Notes: generated from the sequence alone by a model not told the origin. A stretch of 64,000 bases of DNA from Bdellovibrio sp. GT3 (GCF_037996765.1 NZ_JBBNAD010000006.1:310001-374000); one strand, 5' to 3'; positions 1 to 9,472 are shown, counted from the first letter of the stretch. A program made the numbers and translations.

Positions 1-3000
1 CGCCGCGATATTAATAGAGCCCGCGGAAACTGTGTACCCGGAATTCAAGATGGAATTGCCACCCATCACAATAGTGCCAGATGAAGTTACATCAATATTC
101 CCGGTCACCAGCAAATGACCATTTTGATTTAGTTGCGAACCGGATCCCGAAACCGCCACCGTACCTGGATAGATATCTCCATTGATGGTCATTTTGCATC
201 CGTTATTGATAATAAGATTTCCGCCGTACATTCCGATTTCAGAACTGCTTACAGAAATCGCACCTGGAGTAACACACTCGATACCACCAGCACTGCCAGC
301 AAACAAAACCGTCCCTACAGTCGCAACTGGAGTTCCACCAGTTCCCGCTGAGGCCGTTGCAGTTCCAGTGTAGTTGTTGGTTGTATACTTGACGTAAATA
401 CGTCCGCCACCACCGCCACCGGCAAAACCTCCGCCACTGTTTGCACCGTTGGCGGTTAAACTTCCAGCACCGTTAATTGTGCCAACGATGAGCCACAGTG
501 ATCCACCTGCACCCGCCCCATCATTTGTCGTGGAGCCAGCAGAACCATTGGTTGAAATATTACCACTCACCTGCAACGTTCCACTCACGGTCATCTTAAG
601 AGCGCCACCGCCCCAGCCACCATATCCAGATAGATATCTTGCGCCACCAGATCCCATTTCAGATGGGTTCACTGCAGTGTCATAAGAAATACCATTTGAA
701 CCTGCGGCACGACCTCCGGTTCCCCCGTGACCACCACCGCCTTGAGAAACCGCGGCACTGGGCCCAAGACCATCGCGAAAACCCAGAGCATCCAATGATA
801 AAGTCGCACCACTGGAAATAGTGACATTGTTAAAACTGTATTCACCGGAATCCAATGTGGAAGAAACCGGAATAAACAAATCGTTGGTGCTGCCATTCAC
901 GACAAGAATAGTTCCCAGTCCGCCACCACTAAGAAATCCCGTACCACCAGCAGCACTCAAAGAACCTGAATATGTATTCGTTGAAGCATAATTCAAGTAA
1001 ACCCGGCCGCCACCACCGCCACCACCAGAGGTGGTACCGGCAGAATTGCCTCCGACTGCGGTGATCGTGCCTGCGCCAGAAAAACTTCCGGCAAACAAAG
1101 ATATACTTCCACCCGAACCACCGCCATCATTACCTGTCGTTCCGTTGGTGCCTTTGGCAGTAATCGTACCGTTAATTACGAAGGCGCCCGTGGATATCAC
1201 ACGAATCGCGCCGCCACCGGCACCTGCCGTGCTGCCAAGATAATTTCCTCCGCCGGATCCGACAGTGACAGGATCCACAGCACGACCATAAGTGGTACCT
1301 GCCGCAGTCAAATCACTGTTGCGACCTCCAAGACCACCATGCCCGGCACCTGATTTCGAAGCACTATAGCCAGGTCCATTATTGAAAGCATATCCTGCGC
1401 CATCGGCGATGAACTTACTGGTTGCATCCAAGGTTATGTTTGCAGCTGAAAGATTGTAGCCGGTATATAAAACAGTCTCTGTGGTGAAGTTCACAACACC
1501 ATAATTCGTGACATTCAAATCACCAGTGGCTGTGACATTGCCTTTTAAAATCAAAGTTGAAGGCACTGAAGAACTGACTCCGGTAACTGTCACATTAGCC
1601 GGACTGTAATTACCAGTGATGGTCAACGTACAACCGTTGGTGACAGAGACATCACCTGCAGGGGTTGGCATTTCACTGGCATCAATAGGAAGGCTGATCG
1701 CCGAGTTACAAGCCAATGCACCACTCGTACTGACAAACAATAAGGTTCCCAATTGTGCCGCTGGAGTACCCTGAGTACCCCCGTTGACTGTTGCAGATCC
1801 AGAGAAGCTGTTTGTGCCATACTTAATATAAATACGACCGCCACCGCCGCCGCCACCACTGCCATTCCCATTGCCGCCGTTTGCTGAAATAGTACCATTA
1901 CCAGCCAAGACGTTCGCAATGATCCAAAGACTGCCCCCGGAACCGCCACCATCACCCGAAGTCCAAGCAGCAAAACCATTCGAAGACAAAGTTCCGTTCA
2001 CGGTCAAGGTCCCAGTCAAAGTGAGCTTCAACGCTCCACCACCAAAGCCGCCCATTCCTGAAAAATAGGTAGCCCCTGCCGAGCCCAAGCTTACAGGATC
2101 CACCACAGTTCCGTAAATGTTACCGCCCGTCGCTCCCCCGCCTTTACCACCATAGCTTCCGCCGCCGGATCCTGATCCAGCACCTGATCCGCCAGTTTTA
2201 TTTCCCATTCCATCAAGCATTAAGCTTGCGCCCGAATTAATCGTGACATTATTAAAACTGTAGTCACCGGAAGTAAAAGCAGAGTTAGTCAGCACATAAA
2301 GATTGTTGGCTCCCGAATCGATTAGCACCGCAGAGCCCACACCACCATTGCGAGTCGAAGTTCCTCCAGCAACGTTCATGGTTCCAGAAAAAGTGCTCGA
2401 TGTGGAATAAGAGACACTGATACGTCCTCCGCCACCAGCTCCGGCACTGGGCGTGGTTCCACCCACTGCTGACAGTGCACCTGCTCCCGCCAACACAGAA
2501 GAACGCAAATAAATACTTCCACCCGAACCACCACCCGCGCCCGACATCCCGGTAGTGCCATTGGCCGAGACGTTCCCGTCGATTTGTAAAGTACCAGTGG
2601 CCGTCAAATTGACAGCACCACCACCAACACCAGCAATGTTACTGAAATAACTGCCACCACCTGATCCCAGGCTGACCGGAGCCAATACATCACCATAGGT
2701 GTTGGGTACAGCACCGGTGATTCGACCGCCAAATCCCCCATGCGTGCCACCATTCTGGCTGGCACCAACACCTGTTCCAGCATCCTGAGCGCTGCCCATG
2801 CCATTCACATTTAAGGTGACTCCGGATTGGATCGTAATATTGCGATAAGTAAAATTGGTTGCAGGAACACTGCAATTTGTAGGGAGGTAAAGATCGTTGT
2901 TAGTTGAATCAACAAGGAAAAATGAACCTGGCGTGCCTGCGGTTCCTGTACCAACAAGTGTTCCGCCAGCGGCACTATAGGTTCCTGTGAATGAATTCGC

Positions 3001-3400
3001 AGTCGCATAGGCGATATAGGCTCGGCCGCCACCACCGCCACCACTACCATTACCACCAGCAACACTGATTGAGCCTGCACCTGCCAATGTGCCGACGGTT
3101 GCATTGATGCTTCCGCCAGAGCCACCGCCTGCATTTGCCTGTCCGGCACTTCCAGTAGAAGACAACGACCCGCTGACGGTCAGTGTACCACTGACATTCA
3201 AGGTCATCGCACCTCCGCCGGTACCACCAATATTTGAGAAGTAGTTCATCGCTCCAGATCCTAAATCAACTGGATTTGTGGCACTGCCATATCCAGCTTT
3301 AGGAACATTCGCGGGAGTACCCCAACCACCATGTCCCCCATAAGTTCCACCGGAGTTACCGTAACCAGTTCCTGCTCCAGGGGCATACCCCGTTGCATTT
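1..3400 (-). repeat. Five tandem ~200-residue coding repeats with a second-order period
   Basis: The Arg codon of the GGGGGR motif recurs at about 3022, 2422, 1834, 1003 and 400, giving intervals of 600, 588, 831 and 603 bp. The longer interval holds an extra module with two cysteines (first Cys near 1708), and a matching module recurs 1434 bp later (first Cys near 274). There is therefore a basic unit of about 600 bp and a super-unit of about 1.43 kb. All intervals are multiples of three and the copies are diverged, so this is old protein-level duplication rather than recent DNA duplication. Confidence 0.8.
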
Positions 3401-3672
3401 GCATTCAAAGATCCTGTGATAGTGACCGTCGTTGCATTGATGGTGATCACGCCGGTATTACCACCGACAATACTGTCTGCGATCAGGGTGCCGGTCACAA
3501 CCAATGTATCAAAATTATATGTACCGGCCTGAAGTGTGACGTTCGCGCCAGAAGCTACTGTGACAATGCCAGAGTATGTGCCTGGTGATTTACTGATCGT
3601 GCCTGACCAGGTCTCATCTGCATTTGCAATTGCCGACGTAATTAGAATGATGGTTAACAGCAGTACCTTCAC
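1..3672 (-). CDS. Giant Gly-rich repeat surface protein (3' end beyond window)
   Basis: One reading frame stays open for 1224 codons from a GTG at 3672 to position 1, so the C-terminus lies outside the window. The start follows a GAGGGAG ribosome site by about 9 nt. Residues 1-18 form a signal peptide ending in Ala-Asn-Ala, so the product is exported. The rest is low-complexity Gly/Ser/Thr/Asn sequence built from about 200-residue units. Each unit has a GGHGG patch, short TGTLTVNG-like strands, a GGGSGGS patch and a GGGGGR-[IVA]-Y motif. This looks like a beta-solenoid or beta-helix surface or adhesin-like protein, but the fold is inferred and no catalytic motif is visible. In-frame upstream TTG (3678) and GTG (3690) codons are alternative starts with poorer spacing. 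Function unknown. Confidence 0.85.
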   Translation of the reverse strand, partial: MKVLLLTIILITSAIANADETWSGTISKSPGTYSGIVTVASGANVTLQAGTYNFDTLVVTGTLIADSIVGGNTGVITINATTVTITGSLNANATGYAPGAGTGYGNSGGTYGGHGGWGTPANVPKAGYGSATNPVDLGSGAMNYFSNIGGTGGGAMTLNVSGTLTVSGSLSSTGSAGQANAGGGSGGSINATVGTLAGAGSISVAGGNGSGGGGGGRAYIAYATANSFTGTYSAAGGTLVGTGTAGTPGSFFLVDSTNNDLYLPTNCSVPATNFTYRNITIQSGVTLNVNGMGSAQDAGTGVGASQNGGTHGGFGGRITGAVPNTYGDVLAPVSLGSGGGSYFSNIAGVGGGAVNLTATGTLQIDGNVSANGTTGMSGAGGGSGGSIYLRSSVLAGAGALSAVGGTTPSAGAGGGGRISVSYSTSSTFSGTMNVAGGTSTRNGGVGSAVLIDSGANNLYVLTNSAFTSGDYSFNNVTINSGASLMLDGMGNKTGGSGAGSGSGGGSYGGKGGGATGGNIYGTVVDPVSLGSAGATYFSGMGGFGGGALKLTLTGTLTVNGTLSSNGFAAWTSGDGGGSGGSLWIIANVLAGNGTISANGGNGNGSGGGGGGGRIYIKYGTNSFSGSATVNGGTQGTPAAQLGTLLFVSTSGALACNSAISLPIDASEMPTPAGDVSVTNGCTLTITGNYSPANVTVTGVSSSVPSTLILKGNVTATGDLNVTNYGVVNFTTETVLYTGYNLSAANITLDATSKFIADGAGYAFNNGPGYSASKSGAGHGGLGGRNSDLTAAGTTYGRAVDPVTVGSGGGNYLGSTAGAGGGAIRVISTGAFVINGTITAKGTNGTTGNDGGGSGGSISLFAGSFSGAGTITAVGGNSAGTTSGGGGGGGRVYLNYASTNTYSGSLSAAGGTGFLSGGGLGTILVVNGSTNDLFIPVSSTLDSGEYSFNNVTISSGATLSLDALGFRDGLGPSAAVSQGGGGHGGTGGRAAGSNGISYDTAVNPSEMGSGGARYLSGYGGWGGGALKMTVSGTLQVSGNISTNGSAGSTTNDGAGAGGSLWLIVGTINGAGSLTANGANSGGGFAGGGGGGRIYVKYTTNNYTGTATASAGTGGTPVATVGTVLFAGSAGGIECVTPGAISVSSSEIGMYGGNLIINNGCKMTINGDIYPGTVAVSGSGSQLNQNGHLLVTGNIDVTSSGTIVMGGNSILNSGYTVSAGSINIAA

Positions 3673-3694
3673 GTTCAAAAACTCCCTCACAGTT

Positions 3695-3722
3695 TTATCG
3701 GCGTTAAACAGCTGTTAAATTA
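3695..3722 (-). promoter_or_regulatory. Candidate FliA (sigma-28) type promoter
   Basis: On the minus strand GCCGATAA (3702-3695) matches the sigma-28 -10 consensus exactly. It lies about 22 nt before the GTG start of the giant repeat gene. The upstream -35 half is poor: a TAATTT-like stretch shares only the leading TAA. The same 8-mer also occurs inside genes in this window, so the match alone is weak evidence. Confidence 0.3.
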
Positions 3723-3777
3723 GCTAAATCAAGCGCTCCAAATTGAGCTTCCTGTTCACAATAGTAAACGTACGCCC

Positions 3778-3809
3778 ATAAACAAACACCCGCTACTTGG
3801 CGGGTGTTT
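3778..3809 (-). terminator. Rho-independent terminator after the amidohydrolase-like gene
   Basis: Perfect 10-bp arms (3784-3793 and 3800-3809) with a 6-nt loop, followed on the minus strand by a T-rich tail. It lies about 50 nt past the stop codon at 3863 and would end the minus-strand run that begins near 8667. Confidence 0.8.
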
Positions 3810-3862
3810 CATTGCTTCATTTTCAAATTTGTAATGGTAATTATATGATAAAAATCAGGAAC

Positions 3863-5407
3863 TTAGTGAACCAAACCACTGTCTTCGGGTGCTGATCCTG
3901 ATGCCATTTTTTCTGCAGCATTCTTCTTCAGCACTTCCAGCATTTCCTCCGAATAGAATTTCCCATCGCGAATGACGGCGTTAATCTTTTTCATATTTCC
4001 GACATCATCGGTAGGATCTGCATCCAGCAAAACCAGGTTTGCATTCTTGCCTACTTCCACAGTTCCCATCGTCGAACGTTTACCCAAAAACTCGGCACCG
4101 TTCAATGTGGTCATTTGCAAAACTTTTAGAGGAGAAACTCCGGCTTTTGCCAACTGTTCAAACTCTTCATGCAAAGACGCGCCTGGCACAACCCACACTC
4201 CGCCCAGGTCTGTCCCGGTCAGCATTTTCACACCCTGCTTATCAAACAGCTTTACCAACTTCATGTCCATTGCAGTCAACTGCCGCAAAGTTTCGCGTGC
4301 GACCGGTTTAACTGTTTTTGCAAACTTTGCGGAAACTTCAGTCCAAAAAGCACGTTGATCACGGGAAATGAACTTCAAATCAGCGTTGTTTGCGTACTGA
4401 GATTTATCGGCCAACATCATCGCCTGATTGCGCGCCAATGTCGGAACCTGCCAGGATTTTTGCAACACCAATGTTTCGGTCAATTTTTTACATTTGGATT
4501 CACTGTAAGTGTCAATGATGGTGCGAGTTTTCAAAAAGGCATTTTGATTCGCCATCAGGCGAACCAATAACGGATTTGCTTCTGCCAGTTTAATCGATTC
4601 TGTTGTGGCTGAGTTTTTAGTTTCACCAATTAAAGATTTACGAACGCTGTCCTCGTTGGTTGAGCAGCTGATCAGAATGGTATCCACCGGACCCAGGCTT
4701 TCCATGGAAAGCATGCCTTGCTTTGCGGCCTCTTCGGCATCAACGCCCACTGGAATATTTCCCGCGAAATAATCACCGACTTTTTTTGATTCTGTCAAAG
4801 CAGCAAAAAACACGGACGGAGCAACATCACCGACACTAACGAAATCAGCGCCCGCTTTACGGTCTCTTTCAACCAGTGCCACCGCTGCTTCTGCAGTTGG
4901 TGCGTTGGCTCGGTTCAACATCTCCCCTGCCAGCCCCAATAGCTCTGGTGAATCGTCAGGCATACGAAGCTTGTTTTCCTTGCGGTCCTTCAACTGCTCT
5001 TCAGTGCCGGACATTTGTCGATATCCAGTGATACCATATGCCAGCATCACCGCAGAAACTTCCTTGGCAAACGGGCGACCAAGAACATGGGCATGCATAT
5101 CAAGATATCCTGGAACAACGTACTTACCGGTCGCATCGATAACTCGCTTGCTACCCTGCTCACCCACCGCATCTGCTGGAATAATTTTTGAGATCTTTCC
5201 GCCATCAATCATCAAAGCCATATTGGCCTGAAGCTGACCATTCACGGTGTTAACGATAGTCACACCTTTAACAATGATGCTTTCCTGGATTTTTTTACCT
5301 GAGGAAGTTGAAGTGGATTGAGAAGCGGTTCCGCCTCCCGCACATCCGACAAGTGTCGCAGTCAAAACAGAGCCTAGTAGAATCGTTTTCGTCGTTTGTT
5401 TTTTCAT
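3863..5407 (-). CDS. Amidohydrolase-like lipoprotein, probably metal-site degenerate
   Basis: The 514-residue product begins with a lipoprotein signal peptide (lipobox LVGC, Cys22). That is why I start at the ATG at 5407 and not at an in-frame TTG at 5455 inside the upstream gene. The overall pattern is the imidazolonepropionase-like amidohydrolase TIM barrel: HAH at 105-107, a GTD motif with Asp400, then a LHEE helix and a C-terminal beta sandwich. However, the usual metal-bridging Lys and the two later His ligands appear replaced by Ser191 (GADFVSV), Asn217 (FAGNIP) and Ser237 (SMES). It may be a non-catalytic relative or use a different site. It lies 22 bp after the MarC-like gene and ends at a strong terminator. 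Confidence 0.8.
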   Translation of the reverse strand: MKKQTTKTILLGSVLTATLVGCAGGGTASQSTSTSSGKKIQESIIVKGVTIVNTVNGQLQANMALMIDGGKISKIIPADAVGEQGSKRVIDATGKYVVPGYLDMHAHVLGRPFAKEVSAVMLAYGITGYRQMSGTEEQLKDRKENKLRMPDDSPELLGLAGEMLNRANAPTAEAAVALVERDRKAGADFVSVGDVAPSVFFAALTESKKVGDYFAGNIPVGVDAEEAAKQGMLSMESLGPVDTILISCSTNEDSVRKSLIGETKNSATTESIKLAEANPLLVRLMANQNAFLKTRTIIDTYSESKCKKLTETLVLQKSWQVPTLARNQAMMLADKSQYANNADLKFISRDQRAFWTEVSAKFAKTVKPVARETLRQLTAMDMKLVKLFDKQGVKMLTGTDLGGVWVVPGASLHEEFEQLAKAGVSPLKVLQMTTLNGAEFLGKRSTMGTVEVGKNANLVLLDADPTDDVGNMKKINAVIRDGKFYSEEMLEVLKKNAAEKMASGSAPEDSGLVH

Positions 5408-5429
5408 AACAAAAACGATAGCTCTAAAA

Positions 5430-6116
5430 TCAGTGTTTGATAAGAATTTTTGCAACTCCTAAGACGCCATCCACCATAATTTGAATTCCCACGCAAAACG
5501 TCAAAAATCCACTTAGTTTATTAAATACCGACAGTGCCTGGGAGTTCAATTTATCAAGGATTGTTGGAGTCAGTGAGTAGCAAAGAAAGATAACCAGGGC
5601 CATTATCGCACAGGCCACCGACGTTGCCAGCAAATTGAACAGATAAATACCAGGATTGGAATGGTAACTGTTTGCACTCAGGGCCAACAAGACGGCGATA
5701 GTGCCGCCACCGGTCGTGGTCGGAAATGCCAATGGATAGAACAACATCGACTTAAGTGACTTCTCGCGGGATGAAACTTTTTGATCAACCACTTTTTCCT
5801 GATCTTCTGATGGATCAACGGCCGTCAAAATGGAAAAACCCATTCTGGCGATCAGGATTCCCCCGGCAATCTGCACGACGGGAATGGAAATTCCGAAAAT
5901 TTTAAAGAAAAAACCACCGACCATCGTCACGACCAGACAGATACTCAAGCAATAAAGAGCAATAGCTCCAGCCGCCTGAATTCTTTTTGCGTGTGTTTGT
6001 CCCTTCAAAAATGGTCCGACAATCAGCGCCGTACCGAACGGATTCACCGGCGGGAACAAAGAAACGAAGCAGACGAAAACGTAGTGATAAAATGAAGATA
6101 GCGAAATGGATTCCAT
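5430..6116 (-). CDS. MarC family integral membrane protein
   Basis: The 228-residue protein has about six hydrophobic membrane segments and the family signature of an N-terminal NPFGTALIVGPF-like stretch. A polar loop near residues 95-120 is rich in Lys, Asp and Ser. MarC-type (UPF0056) proteins sit in the inner membrane and their substrate is not established; the old link to multiple antibiotic resistance is not supported for the family in general. The ATG at 6116 is the only reasonable start. It lies 55 bp after the hybrid kinase and 22 bp before the amidohydrolase-like gene, all on the minus strand, so co-transcription is likely. Confidence 0.85.
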   Translation of the reverse strand: MESISLSSFYHYVFVCFVSLFPPVNPFGTALIVGPFLKGQTHAKRIQAAGAIALYCLSICLVVTMVGGFFFKIFGISIPVVQIAGGILIARMGFSILTAVDPSEDQEKVVDQKVSSREKSLKSMLFYPLAFPTTTGGGTIAVLLALSANSYHSNPGIYLFNLLATSVACAIMALVIFLCYSLTPTILDKLNSQALSVFNKLSGFLTFCVGIQIMVDGVLGVAKILIKH

Positions 6117-6171
6117 GAAGAAAAGCTACCCGAGATATACGCCTTAGGCAAGTTTATCACCGCCTTGGAAG

Positions 6172-8220
6172 TTAGTTTCCAACCATTGAAGAAGAGGGCC
6201 CCATTGGGGCAAGCTCCAGAATTTTTTCCTTTAACAACGGAAGATTCAACGGTTTGGGCATATGGGCCTGAAATCCCACTTCCATGGCTTTATCAACATC
6301 TTCCTTGGCCACATAAGCCGTCAAGGCTATGGCGCTGGTATTGGCACGCCCATGATGCTCTTCCCAGTCTCTGAGCTTCTTCATTAGCGAAAATCCATCC
6401 AAAACCGGCATCCCAATATCACAAATGATAACGTCGTACTGATCCTTCATAGCCAGCTCCAAACCTTGTCGTGGATCACTGGTCCCCTCAACCTCGGCCC
6501 CGGATTTTCGCAGCAAATGCTGCAACAAACTTAACGAATCCTCTGAGTCATCAATGGCCAACAAGTGCATGCCTTGTAAATTTCTATTAGAAACGGCCGC
6601 TGCCGGTTCCTCCTTCTTTTCAACCGGAGCGTCCTCGACGGCACGCAACTGTTGAATAGGCACGTGAATCGTGAACTTACTGCCTCTATTTTTACCGGCA
6701 CTTTGAACTTCCACAGTACCGCCGTGAAGTTCAACAATATGACGAACAATTCCCAGCCCCAGCCCTAGTCCCATGTGCTCCCGCGTGATGGCGGAATCCT
6801 CCTGCCAGAAGCGGTTGAAAACATCTTTTTGATTCTCCATACTGATGCCGACGCCATTGTCCTCGATGATGAATTCAAATTGATCACCCACTTTGTTGGC
6901 GGAAATTCTTACTGCCCCCCCGACATCCGTGAACTTGACTGCATTGGAAAGCAAATTCCAGACAACCTGTTGCATCCGATCCCGGTCTCCCCACATCCGT
7001 CCCAAATTTGGCGAAATATTCATTTCGAGCTTCAGTTTTTTTGCCGCGGTGGCAAGACTTAACGATTCCACACAGGACTCAATCATGTCATCCAAAGCAA
7101 AAAAACTTAGATCCAATTTCATTTTGCCGGTGATAATCCGGGACATATCCAGGATCTCCCCAATCAAACGCGTTTCGATTTTCAAATTGGCATCAATGAT
7201 CTGCAAGGCATTTTGATAATCTGGAGAATTGAAGTCAGATTCCTTCATAATCTCCATGTATCCAGTGATAATATTCAATGGAGTGCGTAGTTCATGAGAC
7301 AAAGTCGCCAGGAACTCATCCTTCTTCTGATGAGCCTGCTTCAGACTTTCAATTTTTTGCTGAACAGTTCTTTCCAAATAAGCGTGTGTCGCCACCGACG
7401 ATATGATATTAGCGATCGCCTTCATGAACTCGATTTCGTCATACTTGAAATTGCGATCACGATGATCATAGATCATCATGACAAGGGGTGGGACATCCAC
7501 ATCCTTGCTGACTATCACGATATTCACACCCGATTTCATCCCCGAGTTTCGCATTTGTTGCTTTTCAGCCCCCATCCCCAGGAACTCCAGATCGCCAAAC
7601 AAAAATGGTACACCATTGCGAACCCGCTCAGCGAGGGATTTGAAGGCGTTTTCCACCGGCTCCACAAATTGAACGAAATCCACAAGCAAAGCATTTAGTA
7701 ATATATCCCGACAGCGCAATTTCACTTTTTCCAGATTCACTTCATTAAGGGCGAATTGACTAAGCTCTGAGAGAAGGGCCGTCTGATGCAGTTGTTGTCT
7801 GATTTTAATTTCTGATTCTTTACTTTCAATAGACCGCAACAAGGTACGGGCCAGAACTTCCGGTGACAGCTGGGACTTATTCAAAAAGTCAGACGCCCCC
7901 TCCTGCACGGCCTTGATCGTACTTTCCCGGTCATCCAAGGTTGAAAGCACAATGATCGGTATATCACTGGCCACTTTACCAAGGCGAGGCAGAGTTTCAT
8001 CGGACGAACTGTCCAACAGGTGCAAATCCAAAAGAATGGCGCTGAACTTCTCTTCACTTAGGCGCTGAATGGCCTTTGCAAGAAATGCCTCCCGGGTCAC
8101 CGATATCTCGAAGGACTTTATATCACGCAAGTACCCACGAACAAGTTCCGCGTGTTCATCACTGCTTTCGATCAGTAGAATATTGATCTTTTTTAGTTCT
8201 GTTTCCACGGCTGATTCCAC
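6172..8220 (-). CDS. Hybrid sensor histidine kinase with receiver domains at both ends
   Basis: The 682-residue protein is soluble, with no membrane segment. Domain order: receiver (about 12-130, phospho-acceptor Asp65, Lys115), a GAF-like region (about 150-285), HisKA with His309 in SHELRTP, HATPase with N box (NLLSNAVKF, about 422-430), DNGVGIS and GLGLGLG motifs, then a second receiver (about 552-670, Asp601 in ICDIGMP). It probably integrates a phospho-signal at the first receiver with a GAF-sensed cue. It follows the single-domain response regulator by 21 bp in an apparent operon. The start is a GTG overlapping the AAGG site; a second GTG at 8208 has better spacing and could be the true start. 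Confidence 0.9.
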   Translation of the reverse strand: MESAVETELKKINILLIESSDEHAELVRGYLRDIKSFEISVTREAFLAKAIQRLSEEKFSAILLDLHLLDSSSDETLPRLGKVASDIPIIVLSTLDDRESTIKAVQEGASDFLNKSQLSPEVLARTLLRSIESKESEIKIRQQLHQTALLSELSQFALNEVNLEKVKLRCRDILLNALLVDFVQFVEPVENAFKSLAERVRNGVPFLFGDLEFLGMGAEKQQMRNSGMKSGVNIVIVSKDVDVPPLVMMIYDHRDRNFKYDEIEFMKAIANIISSVATHAYLERTVQQKIESLKQAHQKKDEFLATLSHELRTPLNIITGYMEIMKESDFNSPDYQNALQIIDANLKIETRLIGEILDMSRIITGKMKLDLSFFALDDMIESCVESLSLATAAKKLKLEMNISPNLGRMWGDRDRMQQVVWNLLSNAVKFTDVGGAVRISANKVGDQFEFIIEDNGVGISMENQKDVFNRFWQEDSAITREHMGLGLGLGIVRHIVELHGGTVEVQSAGKNRGSKFTIHVPIQQLRAVEDAPVEKKEEPAAAVSNRNLQGMHLLAIDDSEDSLSLLQHLLRKSGAEVEGTSDPRQGLELAMKDQYDVIICDIGMPVLDGFSLMKKLRDWEEHHGRANTSAIALTAYVAKEDVDKAMEVGFQAHMPKPLNLPLLKEKILELAPMGPSSSMVGN

Positions 8221-8241
8221 CTTTTTTGAAACTGACTGAAT

Positions 8242-8667
8242 CTACTGAAAATTCCTAATTTCGCGAGTGACCGGCTCCTCCATTTTTCGCCGCATGGTCT
8301 CTGCCATAATTAATTGTGACACACGTAAATGCAGAAGTTGCGCATCAAATGGCTTTTCAATTATTTCGACACTTCCCAGACGAGCCGCCTCGGTCTGAAG
8401 TTCCAGAGAGGGGTTGCCCGTTTGCACGATTGCGACTGTATTCACATTTTTTTGACGAGCATGTGCAACCAAAGCAATACCAAAGCCGCCTTCAATATTT
8501 TGATCTGTGACAATAACGTCAGGCTTAAGATCCGTCAGGATGACGACGGCCTTATCGAAGTTCGTTGTAAATTCAACGGTTTGAAAAAGATCTTTCAATG
8601 AATCGGCAATCATTTCTCCAAGGTCTTGATCATCCTCGACCACCAGAAGATTCATTTTCTGAAGCAT
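8242..8667 (-). CDS. Single-domain response regulator (CheY-like)
   Basis: The 141-residue product is a lone receiver domain. It has the acidic pair in VVEDDQD, a DVIVTDQN strand carrying the phospho-acceptor Asp, and a C-terminal Lys in IIEKPFDA. There is no DNA-binding output domain, so it probably relays phosphate to or from the downstream hybrid kinase or acts by protein contact. I choose the ATG at 8667, which has AAGGA about 8-9 nt upstream; ATGs at 8676 and 8655 are alternatives. The frame stays open upstream to 8928, but that part overlaps the divergent gene and is not needed by the domain. It is the first gene of the minus-strand run. Confidence 0.85.
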   Translation of the reverse strand: MLQKMNLLVVEDDQDLGEMIADSLKDLFQTVEFTTNFDKAVVILTDLKPDVIVTDQNIEGGFGIALVAHARQKNVNTVAIVQTGNPSLELQTEAARLGSVEIIEKPFDAQLLHLRVSQLIMAETMRRKMEEPVTREIRNFQ

Positions 8668-8737
8668 ATGTTGCATCCTTGTAGAGGTATACCAATAAGA
8701 CTGATCGTAAGACATAAACTTTGCAACCGGAGTACAA

Positions 8738-9472
8738 ATGGATTTTAACAAAATGTTATTTGCCGAGAAAAGTAAGTTGAATGAACATGTATTGATACAT
8801 TGGATCCGCTCTTCGAAAACACCCCTCTCTTTCGCACCAGCCATGAGTTTTTTCGTTCTCGGCTTCAAAGATTTACTTCTGAATTTGGAATATCCCCAGG
8901 CAACGACCACTCTCGAGAAAGCTGTCAATCATCACTGCAAAGAAGACCTCGAACACTGGCAACTTTTTTTGGATGATCTTGAAACTATGAACGTGGGGCA
9001 AAGCGCCTGGGGCACGAAGACCACCACGGCACTTCGCCAGATTTGGTCCAATGATAACTGGCGTGTTCGCCAGGCCACCTACAAAATGATGTCACTGACA
9101 TTTCAACAAAACAGTCCGGGAGTTCGTCTGCTGATGATTGAATGCCTGGAGCTGGCTTTTGCCGTGTTTATCGAAGCGGTCCGCGCCTCCGATTCACACT
9201 CACCTGAAGCATTAAAATATTTTGGGGATCACCATTTCTTTGAAGAAGCCAGTCACCAACAAGGAAGCTGGATTGACGAAACACATCAGCTGGATCTGAA
9301 CGAACTGCAACTGACAGATGAGGAATCAAAAATTGCAGCCATGATTCTTTTGGAAGTTTTTGAATGGTTCCACTTGATGTTCACTTCCTGGTACAAACAA
9401 CGGGCGATCTTTACATCCCCATCTCAGGTGCCTTTGAAAGAATTGGCTGAGTTGTCACCAAAGGCAATTTGA
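8738..9472 (+). CDS. Heme-oxygenase-like helical protein (putative diiron or TenA-like fold)
   Basis: The 244-residue soluble protein starts at an ATG 5 nt after GGAG. It is all-helical in character and carries acidic/His clusters spaced like those of heme-oxygenase-like enzymes: His65-His66, Glu69-Asp70, Glu72-His73 (EDLEH), Glu135/Glu138, and His165-His166, Glu169-Glu170, His173. The clusters are compatible with a di-metal or heme pocket, but I cannot assign a substrate. It is divergent from the response-regulator operon across about 70 bp and convergent with a 7-TM kinase. The flanking genes suggest a role in a sensed redox or ligand response (inference). It could also be a structural homologue without catalysis. 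Confidence 0.6.
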   Translation: MDFNKMLFAEKSKLNEHVLIHWIRSSKTPLSFAPAMSFFVLGFKDLLLNLEYPQATTTLEKAVNHHCKEDLEHWQLFLDDLETMNVGQSAWGTKTTTALRQIWSNDNWRVRQATYKMMSLTFQQNSPGVRLLMIECLELAFAVFIEAVRASDSHSPEALKYFGDHHFFEEASHQQGSWIDETHQLDLNELQLTDEESKIAAMILLEVFEWFHLMFTSWYKQRAIFTSPSQVPLKELAELSPKAI

